Source: Candidatus Omnitrophota bacterium (GTDB lineage: Bacteria; Omnitrophota; Gorgyraeia; Zapsychrales; Fredricksoniimonadaceae). From it: a stretch of DNA of 8,282 nt. The notes below the pieces were generated by a model. It had not been told where the DNA came from and ran no database searches. It saw only the letters and a program-made list of their open reading frames with translations. This document shows positions 1 through 7,778 of the stretch, piece by piece (the stretch's first letter is position 1; the number at the start of each line of letters is the position of its first letter). The DNA lies in assembly GCA_016206745.1 (NCBI GenBank), contig JACQQW010000123.1, positions 1 to 8,282 on the forward strand. The letters are read 5' to 3'. The position numbers and the translations under genes are program-made.

Positions 1-205
1 CATTATAGGGGACCGCAGCGAATATGAACTATTGGCGTACCATTACCCTTTGATCGGCCTGGTGCAAAAAGGGGACATTGTCATTGATTGGAAACGGCGC
101 ATCCCCGTGCATTCCGGTATTTTGCGTTTTTTTGCCAATGAGTGCACGATCTTAGTCGAAGAAACGGAAGGGACATTCACCGCCACGCCAAAACCGGTTG
201 GGTAA
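1..205 (+). CDS. atpC: F-type ATPase epsilon subunit, 3' part only
   Basis: The reading frame is open from the window edge (first full codon at position 2) to TAA at 203-205, giving 67 visible residues. Epsilon is a central-stalk subunit of F1 that links gamma to the c-ring and can inhibit ATP hydrolysis. The visible part resembles the second half of the N-terminal beta-sandwich domain: GDRSEYELLAYHYPLIGLVQKGDIVI aligns by eye with the family pattern G-E-x-G-xx-P-x-HAPL-xx-x-x-x-PG-xx-x-I, and HSGILRFFANECTILVEE with SGG-x-EV-xx-N-x-VTVLAD. Only 13 residues follow the last strand (LVEETE), so the C-terminal helical hairpin that in many bacteria restrains hydrolysis is absent. Natural epsilon proteins of this short type are known, for example in Chlorobium. 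The location directly before c-subunit genes supports the call. The start is outside the window. The match is short and diverged, so identity is likely but not certain. Confidence 0.72.
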   Translation, partial: IIGDRSEYELLAYHYPLIGLVQKGDIVIDWKRRIPVHSGILRFFANECTILVEETEGTFTATPKPVG

Positions 206-215
206 AATTTGGTTC

Positions 216-247
216 CCCTCCCCTGCACCATATGGTGCAGGGGAGGG
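216..247. repeat. Perfect 32-nt palindrome between epsilon and c genes
   Basis: Positions 216-231 are exactly self-complementary to 232-247, centred on CCATATGG, with arms CCCTCCCCTGCACCAT and ATGGTGCAGGGGAGGG. In RNA it would form a hairpin of about 14 bp with a small loop. It lies 10 nt after the epsilon stop and ends 8 nt before the AAGGA ribosome binding site (256-260) of the c gene. No T-run follows, so it is not a classical rho-independent terminator. Possible roles are mRNA stabilisation or processing that sets subunit stoichiometry, or a REP-like repeat. Confidence 0.8.
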
Positions 248-267
248 AATCGTGGAAGGACAAGAGC

Positions 268-489
268 ATGTTAGCCGAAACGTTTATCATTATGACGGTC
301 ATGTTCATTGCGGTCATGGGGCCGTCGGTGGTCATTGCCGTGCTGGGATATGCCGTCATCAAGGCCTTGAGCCGCAACCCCTCGGCAGCGTCCAAGATTT
401 TTATGGGCATGGCGATTATGCTGGTTTTTGTCGAAGCTATTTCCGTTGTGGCCATTTTGATCATTTTTCAGTTGTTTTCCAATAAATAG
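268..489 (+). CDS. atpE: F0 ATPase c subunit (proteolipid), copy 1
   Basis: A 73-residue, two-helix membrane protein of c-ring type. Helix 1 is about residues 5-32 and helix 2 about 43-70, joined by the polar loop KALSRNP, which matches the conserved R-Q-P loop that contacts gamma/epsilon. Glu56 in the middle of helix 2 (VFVEAISV) is the ion-carrying carboxylate. The two residues that commonly accompany Na+ binding are not there: the helix-1 Gln position (second position after G-P-x-V in Ilyobacter-type c subunits) is Ile23, and the residue after Glu56 is Ala rather than Ser/Thr. This favours protons, by inference. Helix 1 is poor in the usual Gly-x-Gly packing series. The ATG at 268 is chosen over the in-frame ATG at 142 because AAGGA (256-260) precedes it by 7 nt and 73 residues is the normal family length; the longer version would add soluble residues and overlap the epsilon gene. 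Confidence 0.88.
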   Translation: MLAETFIIMTVMFIAVMGPSVVIAVLGYAVIKALSRNPSAASKIFMGMAIMLVFVEAISVVAILIIFQLFSNK

Positions 490-495
490 AAGCCT

Positions 496-723
496 ATGGG
501 ATTCCGGTATTGGTATGAAGGGGTCATGTTTGTGGTCATTTTTGGGGCATTGGTTTTGGTCCCGTGTTTCTTTATCGCATGGATCGGCTGCGAGATGGCC
601 AATGCTTTGGGTAATTCCCCGACTAAATCGGCGCGGATCCAAACGGACGCATGCTGGAAAGTTTTTATCATTGAGATGGTTTCATTTTTTTTTATCGCGA
701 TCTGTTTCCATCTGGTCAATTAA
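496..723 (+). CDS. Second, diverged F0 c-like subunit
   Basis: A 75-residue two-helix protein starting 6 nt after the preceding c gene. It aligns without gaps to copy 1 with a 4-residue offset: VMF (10-12), G31 of the loop approach, NALGNSP (36-42) against KALSRNP, and Glu60 against Glu56. The ion-carrying Glu is therefore kept (FIIEMVSF). Two things set it apart. The loop Arg is replaced (GNSP instead of SRNP), and bulky residues (C24-F25-F26, W29, F64-F66) stand where c helices normally have small ones. It may be a second member of a mixed c-ring, as known for Acetobacterium woodii and V-type rotors, or a specialised non-ring relative. The ATG at 496 has only a weak AGAAG upstream. An in-frame ATG at 526 follows AAGGGG closely and would give 65 residues with a shortened helix 1. 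I prefer 496 because it gives a full-length first helix. Translation may be coupled to copy 1. Confidence 0.75.
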   Translation: MGFRYWYEGVMFVVIFGALVLVPCFFIAWIGCEMANALGNSPTKSARIQTDACWKVFIIEMVSFFFIAICFHLVN

Positions 724-725
724 TT

Positions 726-781
726 GGGGACACGCACCTAATTCATAATGAAAATAGCCTAAGAATTAGGCGCGTGTCCCC
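726..781. repeat. REP-like imperfect palindrome between c' and b/delta
   Basis: The left arm GGGGACACGCACCTAATTC (726-744) and the right arm GAATTAGGCGCGTGTCCCC (763-781) are complementary over 19 positions with one A-C mismatch (736/771), around an 18-nt loop. A shorter alternative hairpin, CCTAA (758-762) with TTAGG (766-770), uses part of the loop. Ends of the form GGGGACACGCACCTAATT are, from memory, typical of dispersed palindromes associated with Y1/RAYT transposases, and no transposase is present here. The element starts 2 nt after the c' stop and ends 6 nt before the AGGAG ribosome binding site of the next gene. No T-run follows. Confidence 0.75.
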
Positions 782-799
782 TAAAATAGGAGCCCATAT

Positions 800-1552
800 A
801 TGAGTTGGAATTTGATTATCCAGTTTTTGGTCCTGACGACGCTCATTTCAGGGGTCATTATTTTCACCCTTTACATGGTCTTGATCCGCACCGTGGACGG
901 CGCCAAACAACGCCTGGACCGTGATGCCGAGGCCGCCCGCCAGCGGGAAGCGGAATTAAACCAGAAAATCAAGGAAGCGGACGAGCAGCTGGCGCGGCGC
1001 CAGAAAGAGCTTGATGTGCTGGAAAAGAAAATGCGTCAGGAGTTGGAAGAACAAACTAATAAACAAAAAGAAGAAATGATCCAAAAGGCCAGGAGCGAGG
1101 CGGAGGAAATCATCACCAAGGCCCAAAACGCCAAAGAAGGCATCCGGAGGGAAATTGAAAAGAACATGGAGATCAAGATCGTTGATTATTCCATCAAGGT
1201 CGTCGGTAACGTTTTTACCAATGCCGCCAAAGACGCTTTGGACCGCCAACTGTTCGCGGAATTCATGGAGAAACTTAAAAATGTGGACCTGTCCAAGCTG
1301 GGGCCGGACGTGAAGTCCGTTGATGTCATCACGGCCAGTCCTCTGGATCAAAACGCATTGCAGTCGATCGGTCAGGTATTCAAAGAAAAATTAGGGCGGG
1401 AATTAAAATTGGCCCCTAAAATCGACCAAAATGTTTTAAATGGGGTCATTTTGCAGTTCGGCAGTTTACTGCTTGACGGGAGTTTACAGAACTCTTTTAA
1501 AGAGTCCGCGTCCGCGTTAAAACAGCAGGTTGAAAAACAGTATACTGTATAA
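800..1552 (+). CDS. atpF: F0 b subunit fused to delta-like C-terminal domain
   Basis: A 250-residue peripheral-stalk protein. Residues about 4-30 form one membrane helix (hydrophobic from LIIQFLVLTT onward). Residues about 33-125 are a highly charged Glu/Lys/Arg/Gln-rich helix expected to form the right-handed stator coiled coil. Residues about 172-245 match the C-terminal domain of delta/OSCP: VDVITASPLD, a KLGRELKL segment, NGVILQFGSLLLDGSLQNSF, like the delta pattern of GG-x-V-x-x-G-x-x-x-IDGS. A classical b is about 156-170 residues, so the extra length is accounted for by this domain. The N-terminal six-helix domain of delta, which binds alpha, is not evident. Extended b subunits of about 250 residues are characteristic of the alternate or N-type F-ATPases, which lack a separate delta gene. 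The start at 800 is supported by AGGAG at 788-792, 7 nt upstream. It is followed after 3 nt by the gamma gene. Confidence 0.88.
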   Translation: MSWNLIIQFLVLTTLISGVIIFTLYMVLIRTVDGAKQRLDRDAEAARQREAELNQKIKEADEQLARRQKELDVLEKKMRQELEEQTNKQKEEMIQKARSEAEEIITKAQNAKEGIRREIEKNMEIKIVDYSIKVVGNVFTNAAKDALDRQLFAEFMEKLKNVDLSKLGPDVKSVDVITASPLDQNALQSIGQVFKEKLGRELKLAPKIDQNVLNGVILQFGSLLLDGSLQNSFKESASALKQQVEKQYTV

Positions 1553-1555
1553 GGT

Positions 1556-2406
1556 ATGGGCAAAGCCAATAAAGTCAAATCTGAAGTCATGGAAGTCCGC
1601 GATTTGGTCGACCTTGTCCAGGTCCTTAAAGACGTGGCGGACATGAAATACCATGCTTTGTCCACCCAAAGGTCCAAATTCAACCGGTTTGGCGAATCGT
1701 TTATGGATTTTTTTGGTTTGGTGGGTTTTTCCCAAGTCAACCACCCATTGGTCAACAATGAAAACCCCAAGACCGCCATTTTGGTGATTTCCTCGGAACG
1801 CGGGTTTGTGGGGGACTTGAATTCGCGGGTGGTCGCCCGGGCCCTGGAAGAACAGGGGAAAGCCACGGATTCCATTTTTGTCGTGGTCGGGAAAAAAGGC
1901 GTGGCCAAGCTGGACGGCATGGGGTATAAAATGGCCAAAACCTGGGAAGACGTGGAGGAGCGCGGGTTTTACGAGGTGTCTTTGGAAATCAAGAGGTATT
2001 TGGTCACGGAAGTCATGGAAAAACGTTTGGGGCGCGTGATCGTGGTTTATCCATGGCCGAAAGATTATACGGTCATCAAGCCCAGGGCGATGAAACTTTT
2101 GCCCTGCGAAGACCTCCTGCCCCAGCAGGCCCAGACTATCGAGAGTTTTAAGCAGGTGCTGGAAGAATCGGACCCATTGGACATGACGGGATATTTGGCG
2201 GACATGTGGTTGTCCTCGAAGATTTATGAGATTTTCTATGATACAAATTTGGCCGCGGCTTCGGCGCAGACCCAGCAATTGGACAACAGCCTGGGAAAAA
2301 TGCGCAAAGAACGCGATGTGGTCAAACTGAAATACCGCAAGGCCCGCCGCGGGGACATTGACAAAAGCTTGCGCGAAGTCTTTTCCGCCAGAATGATGGT
2401 GGTTAA

Positions 2407-2410
<4 letters not shown>
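1556..2410 (+). CDS. atpG: F1 ATPase gamma subunit
   Basis: A 284-residue protein that should form the rotating central shaft of F1. It has the two long helices at the ends that make the coiled-coil axle, with the N-terminal helix at residues about 3-50 (KVKSEVMEVRDLVDLVQVLK onward) and the C-terminal helix at about 232-280. Between them is a Rossmann-like domain whose first strand and turn, AILVISSERGFVGDLNS (74-90), matches the gamma signature VVVTSDRGLCGGLN. The C-terminal KLKYRKARRGDIDKSLREVF corresponds to the conserved LKYNKARQAAIT-x-EI-x-E ending. Length is normal. The gene starts 3 nt after the b/delta stop. The only Shine-Dalgarno-like bases (AAGG, 1551-1554) overlap that stop and sit almost against the ATG, so re-initiation coupled to b/delta translation is likely. 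Alpha, which normally separates b/delta from gamma, is missing here. Confidence 0.9.
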
Positions 2411-3871
<1,461 letters not shown>

Positions 3872-3874
3872 GGT

Positions 3875-5638
3875 ATGTATAAACCAGCCGCCAATAAAAT
3901 CCTCATCGATGTCCTCATCAAGGCCGGCCTGCTGACCCAGGCGGAGGCCTCGCAATGCATTATTCTGGCCAAGCAGGAGCGGTGCAACCTCAACACTTAT
4001 CTGGTCCGCCACGGCATCCTGACTGACCGGGAAATCATCGACACCCTTGCCAAAGAATTAAAGCTTGAAGTCGTCGACCTTAAACAGATCGAAATCCCGC
4101 CGCAGGTCATCGAACGCGTCCCGGTCAAATTCGCTTCTTTTTATGAATTTATGCCCATTGCCGTTGAAGGCAATGTGTTGACGCTGGCGATCTCCTCGCC
4201 GTTGGACGTGCGGGTGGAAGACGACATCCGCGTGCACCTGGGCCTGGAGCCCAAAGAGGTGCTGGCCTTAAAATTCGACATCGCGGAGGCGTTGAAAAAA
4301 TATTATGGATTGGCCTCAGACACGATCGACAAGATCCTCACCAAGGAGCCCAAACACAGGCAGGAGCAGGCGGATGCCTGGGTGGAGGACATCGAGAAAA
4401 AAAGCGAGGACCCCTCGGTCGCCAAGCTGGTCAACCAGATCATTTTTGAAGCATATCAAAAGCGGGCCACCGACATCCATCTGGAACCTTACCGCGACAA
4501 GGTCCGCCTGCGCTACCGCATTGATGGGATCTTGGTCGACGCGCATTTGCCCCCGGAAGCCAGGCATTTTTTATTGCCTATTTTATCCCGCATCAAGATC
4601 ATGTCGAATTTGAGCATTACGGAAAAGCGCCTCCCGCAGGACGGCAGCGCGGTGGTGCGCACCAATGAGCAGGACCTGGATTTGCGCGTCTCCACCATCC
4701 CAACGCCGCGGGGGGAAAGCATGGTCGTGCGTATTTTACCGACGAAAAACATGCGCACGAATTTGGAAAGTCTGGGCTTAAACGAGCACAATGCGGTTAA
4801 ATTCCGCCAGTTGATCCAACAGCCGCACGGGATCATTTTTGTCACCGGCCCCACCGGCAGCGGCAAAACCACCACCCTTTACGCCTGTTTGCATGAGCTT
4901 AACGGGGACGAGCATAAGATCATCACGATTGAAGACCCGGTGGAATACGAGATGGAGGGAATCACCCAGGTCCAGATCAATTCCAAATTGAATTTCACGT
5001 TTGCCGAAGGCCTGCGCAGCATTTTGCGCCATGATCCGGACATCATCATGGTGGGGGAGGTCCGTGATTTGGAAACGGCTGAAATTGCCATCCGCACGGC
5101 GCTCACCGGGCACCTGGTGTTTTCGACCCTGCACACCAATGACGCGGCCAGCGGCATCACCCGGCTGATCGATATGGGCGTGGAGCCGTACCTGGTGGCG
5201 TCGTCCGTCGAAGCTTTTGTGGCCCAGCGTCTGGTGCGGTTGATCTGTCCGAGTTGCAAAGAACAGGACATGGATGTGCCCGGCCGCGTGCGGCAGGAGA
5301 TCCGGCAATCCTTGGGTTTGCCCCATGATGATTTTCCGGTGTACAAAGGCCGCGGTTGCGATCGATGCAACCAGACCGGCTTTTATGGGCGCAGCGCGAT
5401 TTATGAAATTTTTGAAATGACAGAAACCGCGCGGGCGCTGTTGACGACCAAGCCCCGGATTGAGCGGCTTAAACAGATGGCGATCGGGGCCGGTATGAAG
5501 ACTTTACGGCAAAACGGCTGGCAATGCGTGGTGGCGGGGACCACCACCCCGGCGGAAGTGCTGTATGTCACGGCCAAGGATGATGCGTCCGTGGTTGCCA
5601 ATGCCGCCATGACCAACGAGCCTGCTGTCTTTGTTTAA
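3875..5638 (+). CDS. gspE: Type II secretion / pilus assembly ATPase GspE (PilB family)
   Basis: A 587-residue cytoplasmic hexameric ATPase that powers pseudopilus assembly. Residues about 1-150 are an MshEN-type (T2SSE N-terminal) domain, ending around VLTLAISSPLDVRVEDDIRV. The N2 domain is about 175-300 (SVAKLVNQIIFEAYQKRATD, HLEPY). The ATPase core follows, with Walker A GPTGSGKT (325-332, Lys331), the Asp box TIEDPVEYEM, Walker B DIIMVGEVRD (389-398, Glu395) and the His box VFSTLHTNDA. A tetracysteine zinc-binding motif is intact: C458-x2-C461-x33-C495-x2-C498. On sequence alone GspE and PilB are hard to separate; the following gspG favours secretion. The start lies 3 nt after the beta stop in the string TAAGGTATG, with no separate ribosome binding site and no terminator between, implying coupling with the ATPase operon. 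Confidence 0.93.
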   Translation: MYKPAANKILIDVLIKAGLLTQAEASQCIILAKQERCNLNTYLVRHGILTDREIIDTLAKELKLEVVDLKQIEIPPQVIERVPVKFASFYEFMPIAVEGNVLTLAISSPLDVRVEDDIRVHLGLEPKEVLALKFDIAEALKKYYGLASDTIDKILTKEPKHRQEQADAWVEDIEKKSEDPSVAKLVNQIIFEAYQKRATDIHLEPYRDKVRLRYRIDGILVDAHLPPEARHFLLPILSRIKIMSNLSITEKRLPQDGSAVVRTNEQDLDLRVSTIPTPRGESMVVRILPTKNMRTNLESLGLNEHNAVKFRQLIQQPHGIIFVTGPTGSGKTTTLYACLHELNGDEHKIITIEDPVEYEMEGITQVQINSKLNFTFAEGLRSILRHDPDIIMVGEVRDLETAEIAIRTALTGHLVFSTLHTNDAASGITRLIDMGVEPYLVASSVEAFVAQRLVRLICPSCKEQDMDVPGRVRQEIRQSLGLPHDDFPVYKGRGCDRCNQTGFYGRSAIYEIFEMTETARALLTTKPRIERLKQMAIGAGMKTLRQNGWQCVVAGTTTPAEVLYVTAKDDASVVANAAMTNEPAVFV

Positions 5639-5664
5639 AGAATACAAAATTATCCAACTCATTT

Positions 5665-6873
5665 ATGCCGTCATATCTTTATAAAGCCAAAGACGCCTCC
5701 GCGCAAACCATCAGCGGGCGGATCGCCGCCCAAAACCAGGATGAGGCCCTGGAAATGGTCCACAGCCAGGGGCTGGTGCCGATCTTCATTGAGGAGGAGA
5801 CCGCGCGGGGAGTGCTGGTCAGCGAAATCCGTGAACGCCGCGTTAAATCCAAAGAGTTATATTTATTCACCAAACAGTTGTCCGGCCTGATTAAATCCGG
5901 CGTTGCTTTATTGAAAGGCCTGGAAGTCATCGGAGCACAAACCCGGAACATGTACTTTGCCAGGGCCATCAGCGATATTGCCGTCGGGGTCAAGACCGGA
6001 CGGTCTTTTTCGGCCTGCCTGGGCGATTATCCGGCGGTGTTTTCGCCTTTATACGTGGCGATGATCCGGGTCGGGGAAGAAATGGGGCATTTGCGGGAAG
6101 TCCTGGCTGATCTGGCGGTATTTCAGAAGCGGCAGGAAGAAATGTCTTCAAAAGTGTCCGGCGCCCTGGTTTATCCGGTGGTCATGCTCTTGGTGGGGGG
6201 GAGCACCATATTTTTTATCCTGACTTTTGTCATGCCCAAAATTTCCGCCATCTTTGCCGGGACCGGAGAACGGCTGCCCTGGCCGACGGTGACGGTGATG
6301 GCCGTCAGCCATTTCTTAAAATTGTTTTGGGCCCCCATTGTGATGGCCGCCGCCGTCGCAGGCGTCACATTCAACCGCTGGCGGGTCACTCCACAAGGAA
6401 AGATTGTCATTGGGCAATGGCTTTTGGGCGTCCCCTTTGTCCGCGACCTTGTGCTCAAGGCGGATCTGGCCAGATTTGCCAGGACCATGCATCTGCTGTT
6501 GGACAGCGGCTTGACTTTGATGCGGGCCATTGAAGTGGCGGCACCGACGATCGATAACCCGCAGTTGAAGGCGGACATTTTTTTGTGCGCCGAAAGGCTC
6601 AGCGGGGGGGAAAATTTGGGCGGCTGCTTGAAACGGTCGGCGCTGGTCCCGGAAGTGTTTGTCCAGATATTGACCGTGGCTGAGGAAAGCGGGACATTGG
6701 ATGACGCTTTAAAGGACATTGCCGAATCCTGCGAGGCCGATGTCAATGAAGCGGTCAAGACCATGACCACCCTTTTGGAACCGTTCATGATTTTGGCCGT
6801 CGGGTTGGTGGTGGGCTTTATCGTATTTGCCATGCTCTTGCCGATTTTTTCCATGGACATCATGGCCAGGTAG
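5665..6873 (+). CDS. gspF: Type II secretion inner-membrane platform protein GspF
   Basis: A 402-residue polytopic inner-membrane protein of the GspF/PilC family, the platform that GspE acts on. It has an N-terminal cytoplasmic segment (MPSYLYKAKDASAQTISGRI, typical for GspF), then two copies of the T2SSF domain. The copies begin LYLFTKQLSGLIKSGVALLKGLEVI (about 66-90) and LARFARTMHLLLDSGLTLMRAIEVA (about 268-292). Predicted membrane helices are about 168-195, 218-237 and 372-396, and the C-terminus LLPIFSMDI is the usual family ending. Length and start agree with the family. There is no recognisable Shine-Dalgarno in the 26-nt gap after gspE, which is AT-rich (AAAGAATACAAAATTATCC), so a leaderless-like or coupled initiation is possible. 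Confidence 0.94.
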   Translation: MPSYLYKAKDASAQTISGRIAAQNQDEALEMVHSQGLVPIFIEEETARGVLVSEIRERRVKSKELYLFTKQLSGLIKSGVALLKGLEVIGAQTRNMYFARAISDIAVGVKTGRSFSACLGDYPAVFSPLYVAMIRVGEEMGHLREVLADLAVFQKRQEEMSSKVSGALVYPVVMLLVGGSTIFFILTFVMPKISAIFAGTGERLPWPTVTVMAVSHFLKLFWAPIVMAAAVAGVTFNRWRVTPQGKIVIGQWLLGVPFVRDLVLKADLARFARTMHLLLDSGLTLMRAIEVAAPTIDNPQLKADIFLCAERLSGGENLGGCLKRSALVPEVFVQILTVAEESGTLDDALKDIAESCEADVNEAVKTMTTLLEPFMILAVGLVVGFIVFAMLLPIFSMDIMAR

Positions 6874-6900
6874 ATTTGAGAGATTTAATCAGGAGGGAAT

Positions 6901-7320
6901 ATGCATAAAGAACAACGTTCTATGGGATTTACATTGGTGGAAATCCTGCTGGTGGTGGTGATCATCGGCGCTTTGGCCGCGATGATCATTCCGCGCCTTG
7001 CCGGCCGCGGGGACCAGGCCAAGATCAAGGTCGCCAAGTCGGACATCGACGCCAACGTGGCCACGGCGCTTAAGCTCTATGAGCTGGACAATGGGACATT
7101 TCCGACGACGCAGCAGGGGCTGGCGGCGCTGCGCGTCAAGGCGGCGACCAACCCCATCCCGCAGAACTGGAACGGCCCTTATGTCGAAAAAGACCCCATC
7201 GACCCCTGGGGGCGGCCTTACGCGTATGTTTCCCCCGGGGACCACCGTTCGGATTACGACCTTTCCTCAAAAGGCAAAGATGAAGCATCCGAGAAGGACG
7301 ACATCGTCAACTGGCAGTGA
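6901..7320 (+). CDS. gspG: Type II secretion major pseudopilin GspG
   Basis: A 139-residue pseudopilin. It has a class III signal peptide: a short basic leader MHKEQRSMG, predicted prepilin-peptidase cleavage between Gly9 and Phe10, and Glu14 at +5 of the mature protein inside the hydrophobic helix FTLVEILLVVVIIGALAAMI. The rest matches the GspG fold: LKLYELDNGTFPTTQQGLAAL, then NWNGPYVEKDPIDPWGRPYAYV, and a C-terminal acidic loop (about 117-136, SDYDLSSKGKDEASEKDD) in the position of the Ca2+-binding loop, ending IVNW as in the family. The length is normal. A strong AGGAGG (6891-6896) lies 4 nt before ATG 6901, far better than any site in gspE or gspF, which fits the need for many copies of the major pseudopilin. 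No gspH, I, J or K follow. Confidence 0.95.
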   Translation: MHKEQRSMGFTLVEILLVVVIIGALAAMIIPRLAGRGDQAKIKVAKSDIDANVATALKLYELDNGTFPTTQQGLAALRVKAATNPIPQNWNGPYVEKDPIDPWGRPYAYVSPGDHRSDYDLSSKGKDEASEKDDIVNWQ

Positions 7321-7357
7321 TGACCATTCCGGTTTTCTTGCATGCGCTTTTTAATCC

Positions 7358-7406
7358 CGCCCGCCCTATCAGGGGAACCTTTATAAGGGTTCTTCAGGGG
7401 CGGGCG
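7358..7406 (+). other. GC-rich compound stem-loop after gspG
   Basis: The outer arms CGCCCGCCC (7358-7366) and GGGCGGGCG (7398-7406) pair over 9 bp. Inside them, GAACCTTT (7375-7382) and AAGGGTTC (7385-7392) pair over 8 positions including one G-T pair. The two stems are separated by an asymmetric internal loop. It lies 37 nt after the gspG stop and marks the end of the long atp-gsp gene run. The sequence after it is GAAACTTTGC rather than a T-tract, so it is not a standard intrinsic terminator. It could protect the 3' end of the message, act as a rho-dependent end, or be a repeat remnant. Confidence 0.55.
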
Positions 7407-7437
7407 AAACTTTGCAGGCTTGTAATTGAAATTTTCA

Positions 7438-7447
7438 GCAAATTTGC
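7438..7447. promoter_or_regulatory. Short palindrome upstream of promoter, possible operator
   Basis: GCAAATTTGC is a perfect 10-bp palindrome placed 9 nt before the -35 element of the following promoter. An 11-nt odd palindrome, TGAAATTTTCA (7427-7437), directly abuts it. Toxin-antitoxin operons are usually repressed by their own antitoxin binding palindromes at the promoter, and the antitoxin here has a DNA-binding-like C-terminus. The link is inference, and short AT-rich palindromes arise easily by chance. Confidence 0.3.
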
Positions 7448-7456
7448 GGTATGATA

Positions 7457-7485
7457 TTGACAAAAGGCACACAAGATTTTATACT
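7457..7485 (+). promoter_or_regulatory. Near-consensus sigma-70 promoter for toxin-antitoxin operon
   Basis: TTGACA (7457-7462) and TATACT (7480-7485) are separated by exactly 17 nt. The -35 is the perfect consensus and the -10 differs by one base. Transcription would start near 7491-7493, leaving only about 8 nt before the toxin ATG at 7500, a leader with GGGG as its only Shine-Dalgarno-like bases. It is the only good promoter I found in the window and marks a transcription unit separate from gspG. Confidence 0.75.
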
Positions 7486-7499
7486 TTGGATGGGGCGGC

Positions 7500-7778
7500 A
7501 TGAAACCTTTTGACTGGGATGATACAAAAAGCAAGGCCCTGGAAAGAGAAAGGGGCATTTGTTTTGAGGACATTGTGATAAAAATAGAGGAAGGATTTTT
7601 GTTGGACAACATAGACCATCCCAATAAGATAAAATACGCGCATCAGGGGATGCTTGTTGTCAATGTGGACGGGTATGTTTATGGCGTTCCTTATGTGGAA
7701 GAAGAAAACACCATTCATTTAATCACTGTCTTTCCGAGCAGGAAATTGACTAAAATTTATTTAGGGGGTGAGGCATGA
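7500..7778 (+). CDS. BrnT-like (DUF497-type) toxin of a type II toxin-antitoxin pair
   Basis: A 92-residue small protein. Its opening FDWDDTKSKALERERGICFEDIV (residues 4-26) follows the BrnT/DUF497 pattern F-x-WD-x-x-K-x-x-x-N-x-x-x-x-G-x-x-F-x-E-A. The middle, HPNKIKYAHQGMLVVNVDGYVYGVPYV, is a strand-rich core, and the end LITVFPSRKLTKIYL matches the family close I-x-x-SRKAT-x-x-x-x-Y. BrnT toxins are RelE-fold ribonucleases, so RNase activity is inferred. The gene overlaps the next one by ATGA (7775-7778), as is usual for such pairs. The promoter sits immediately upstream. By eye, codon use is more AT-rich than in the atp and gsp genes, suggesting separate acquisition. I recognise the family, but the member-level name is uncertain, so no symbol is given. 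Confidence 0.8.
   Translation: MKPFDWDDTKSKALERERGICFEDIVIKIEEGFLLDNIDHPNKIKYAHQGMLVVNVDGYVYGVPYVEEENTIHLITVFPSRKLTKIYLGGEA

Noticed and set aside
142..267. Longer N-terminus for the first c subunit, starting at ATG 142
   Set aside because: It would overlap the epsilon gene and add 42 soluble, non-conserved residues read through the palindrome; ATG 268 has a proper ribosome binding site and gives the normal 73-residue length.
515..748. Overlapping 77-codon frame within the c' gene, starting after AAGG
   Set aside because: It has no coherent membrane or domain pattern and runs into the REP-like element; the c' frame is explained by its clear alignment with copy 1.
726..781. CRISPR-type or IS element end
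   Set aside because: It is a single palindrome with no spacers, no repeats in series, no transposase and no visible target duplication.
1372..2278. Long minus-strand frames opposite the b/delta and gamma genes
   Set aside because: They are low-complexity shadows of well-supported plus-strand genes, with no ribosome binding sites and no recognisable domains.
3875..7320. Type IV pilus (pilB-pilC-pilA) rather than secretion genes
   Set aside because: The third gene has the GspG-specific core and acidic Ca2+-loop ending in NW, not a PilA sequence; the first two alone would not decide.
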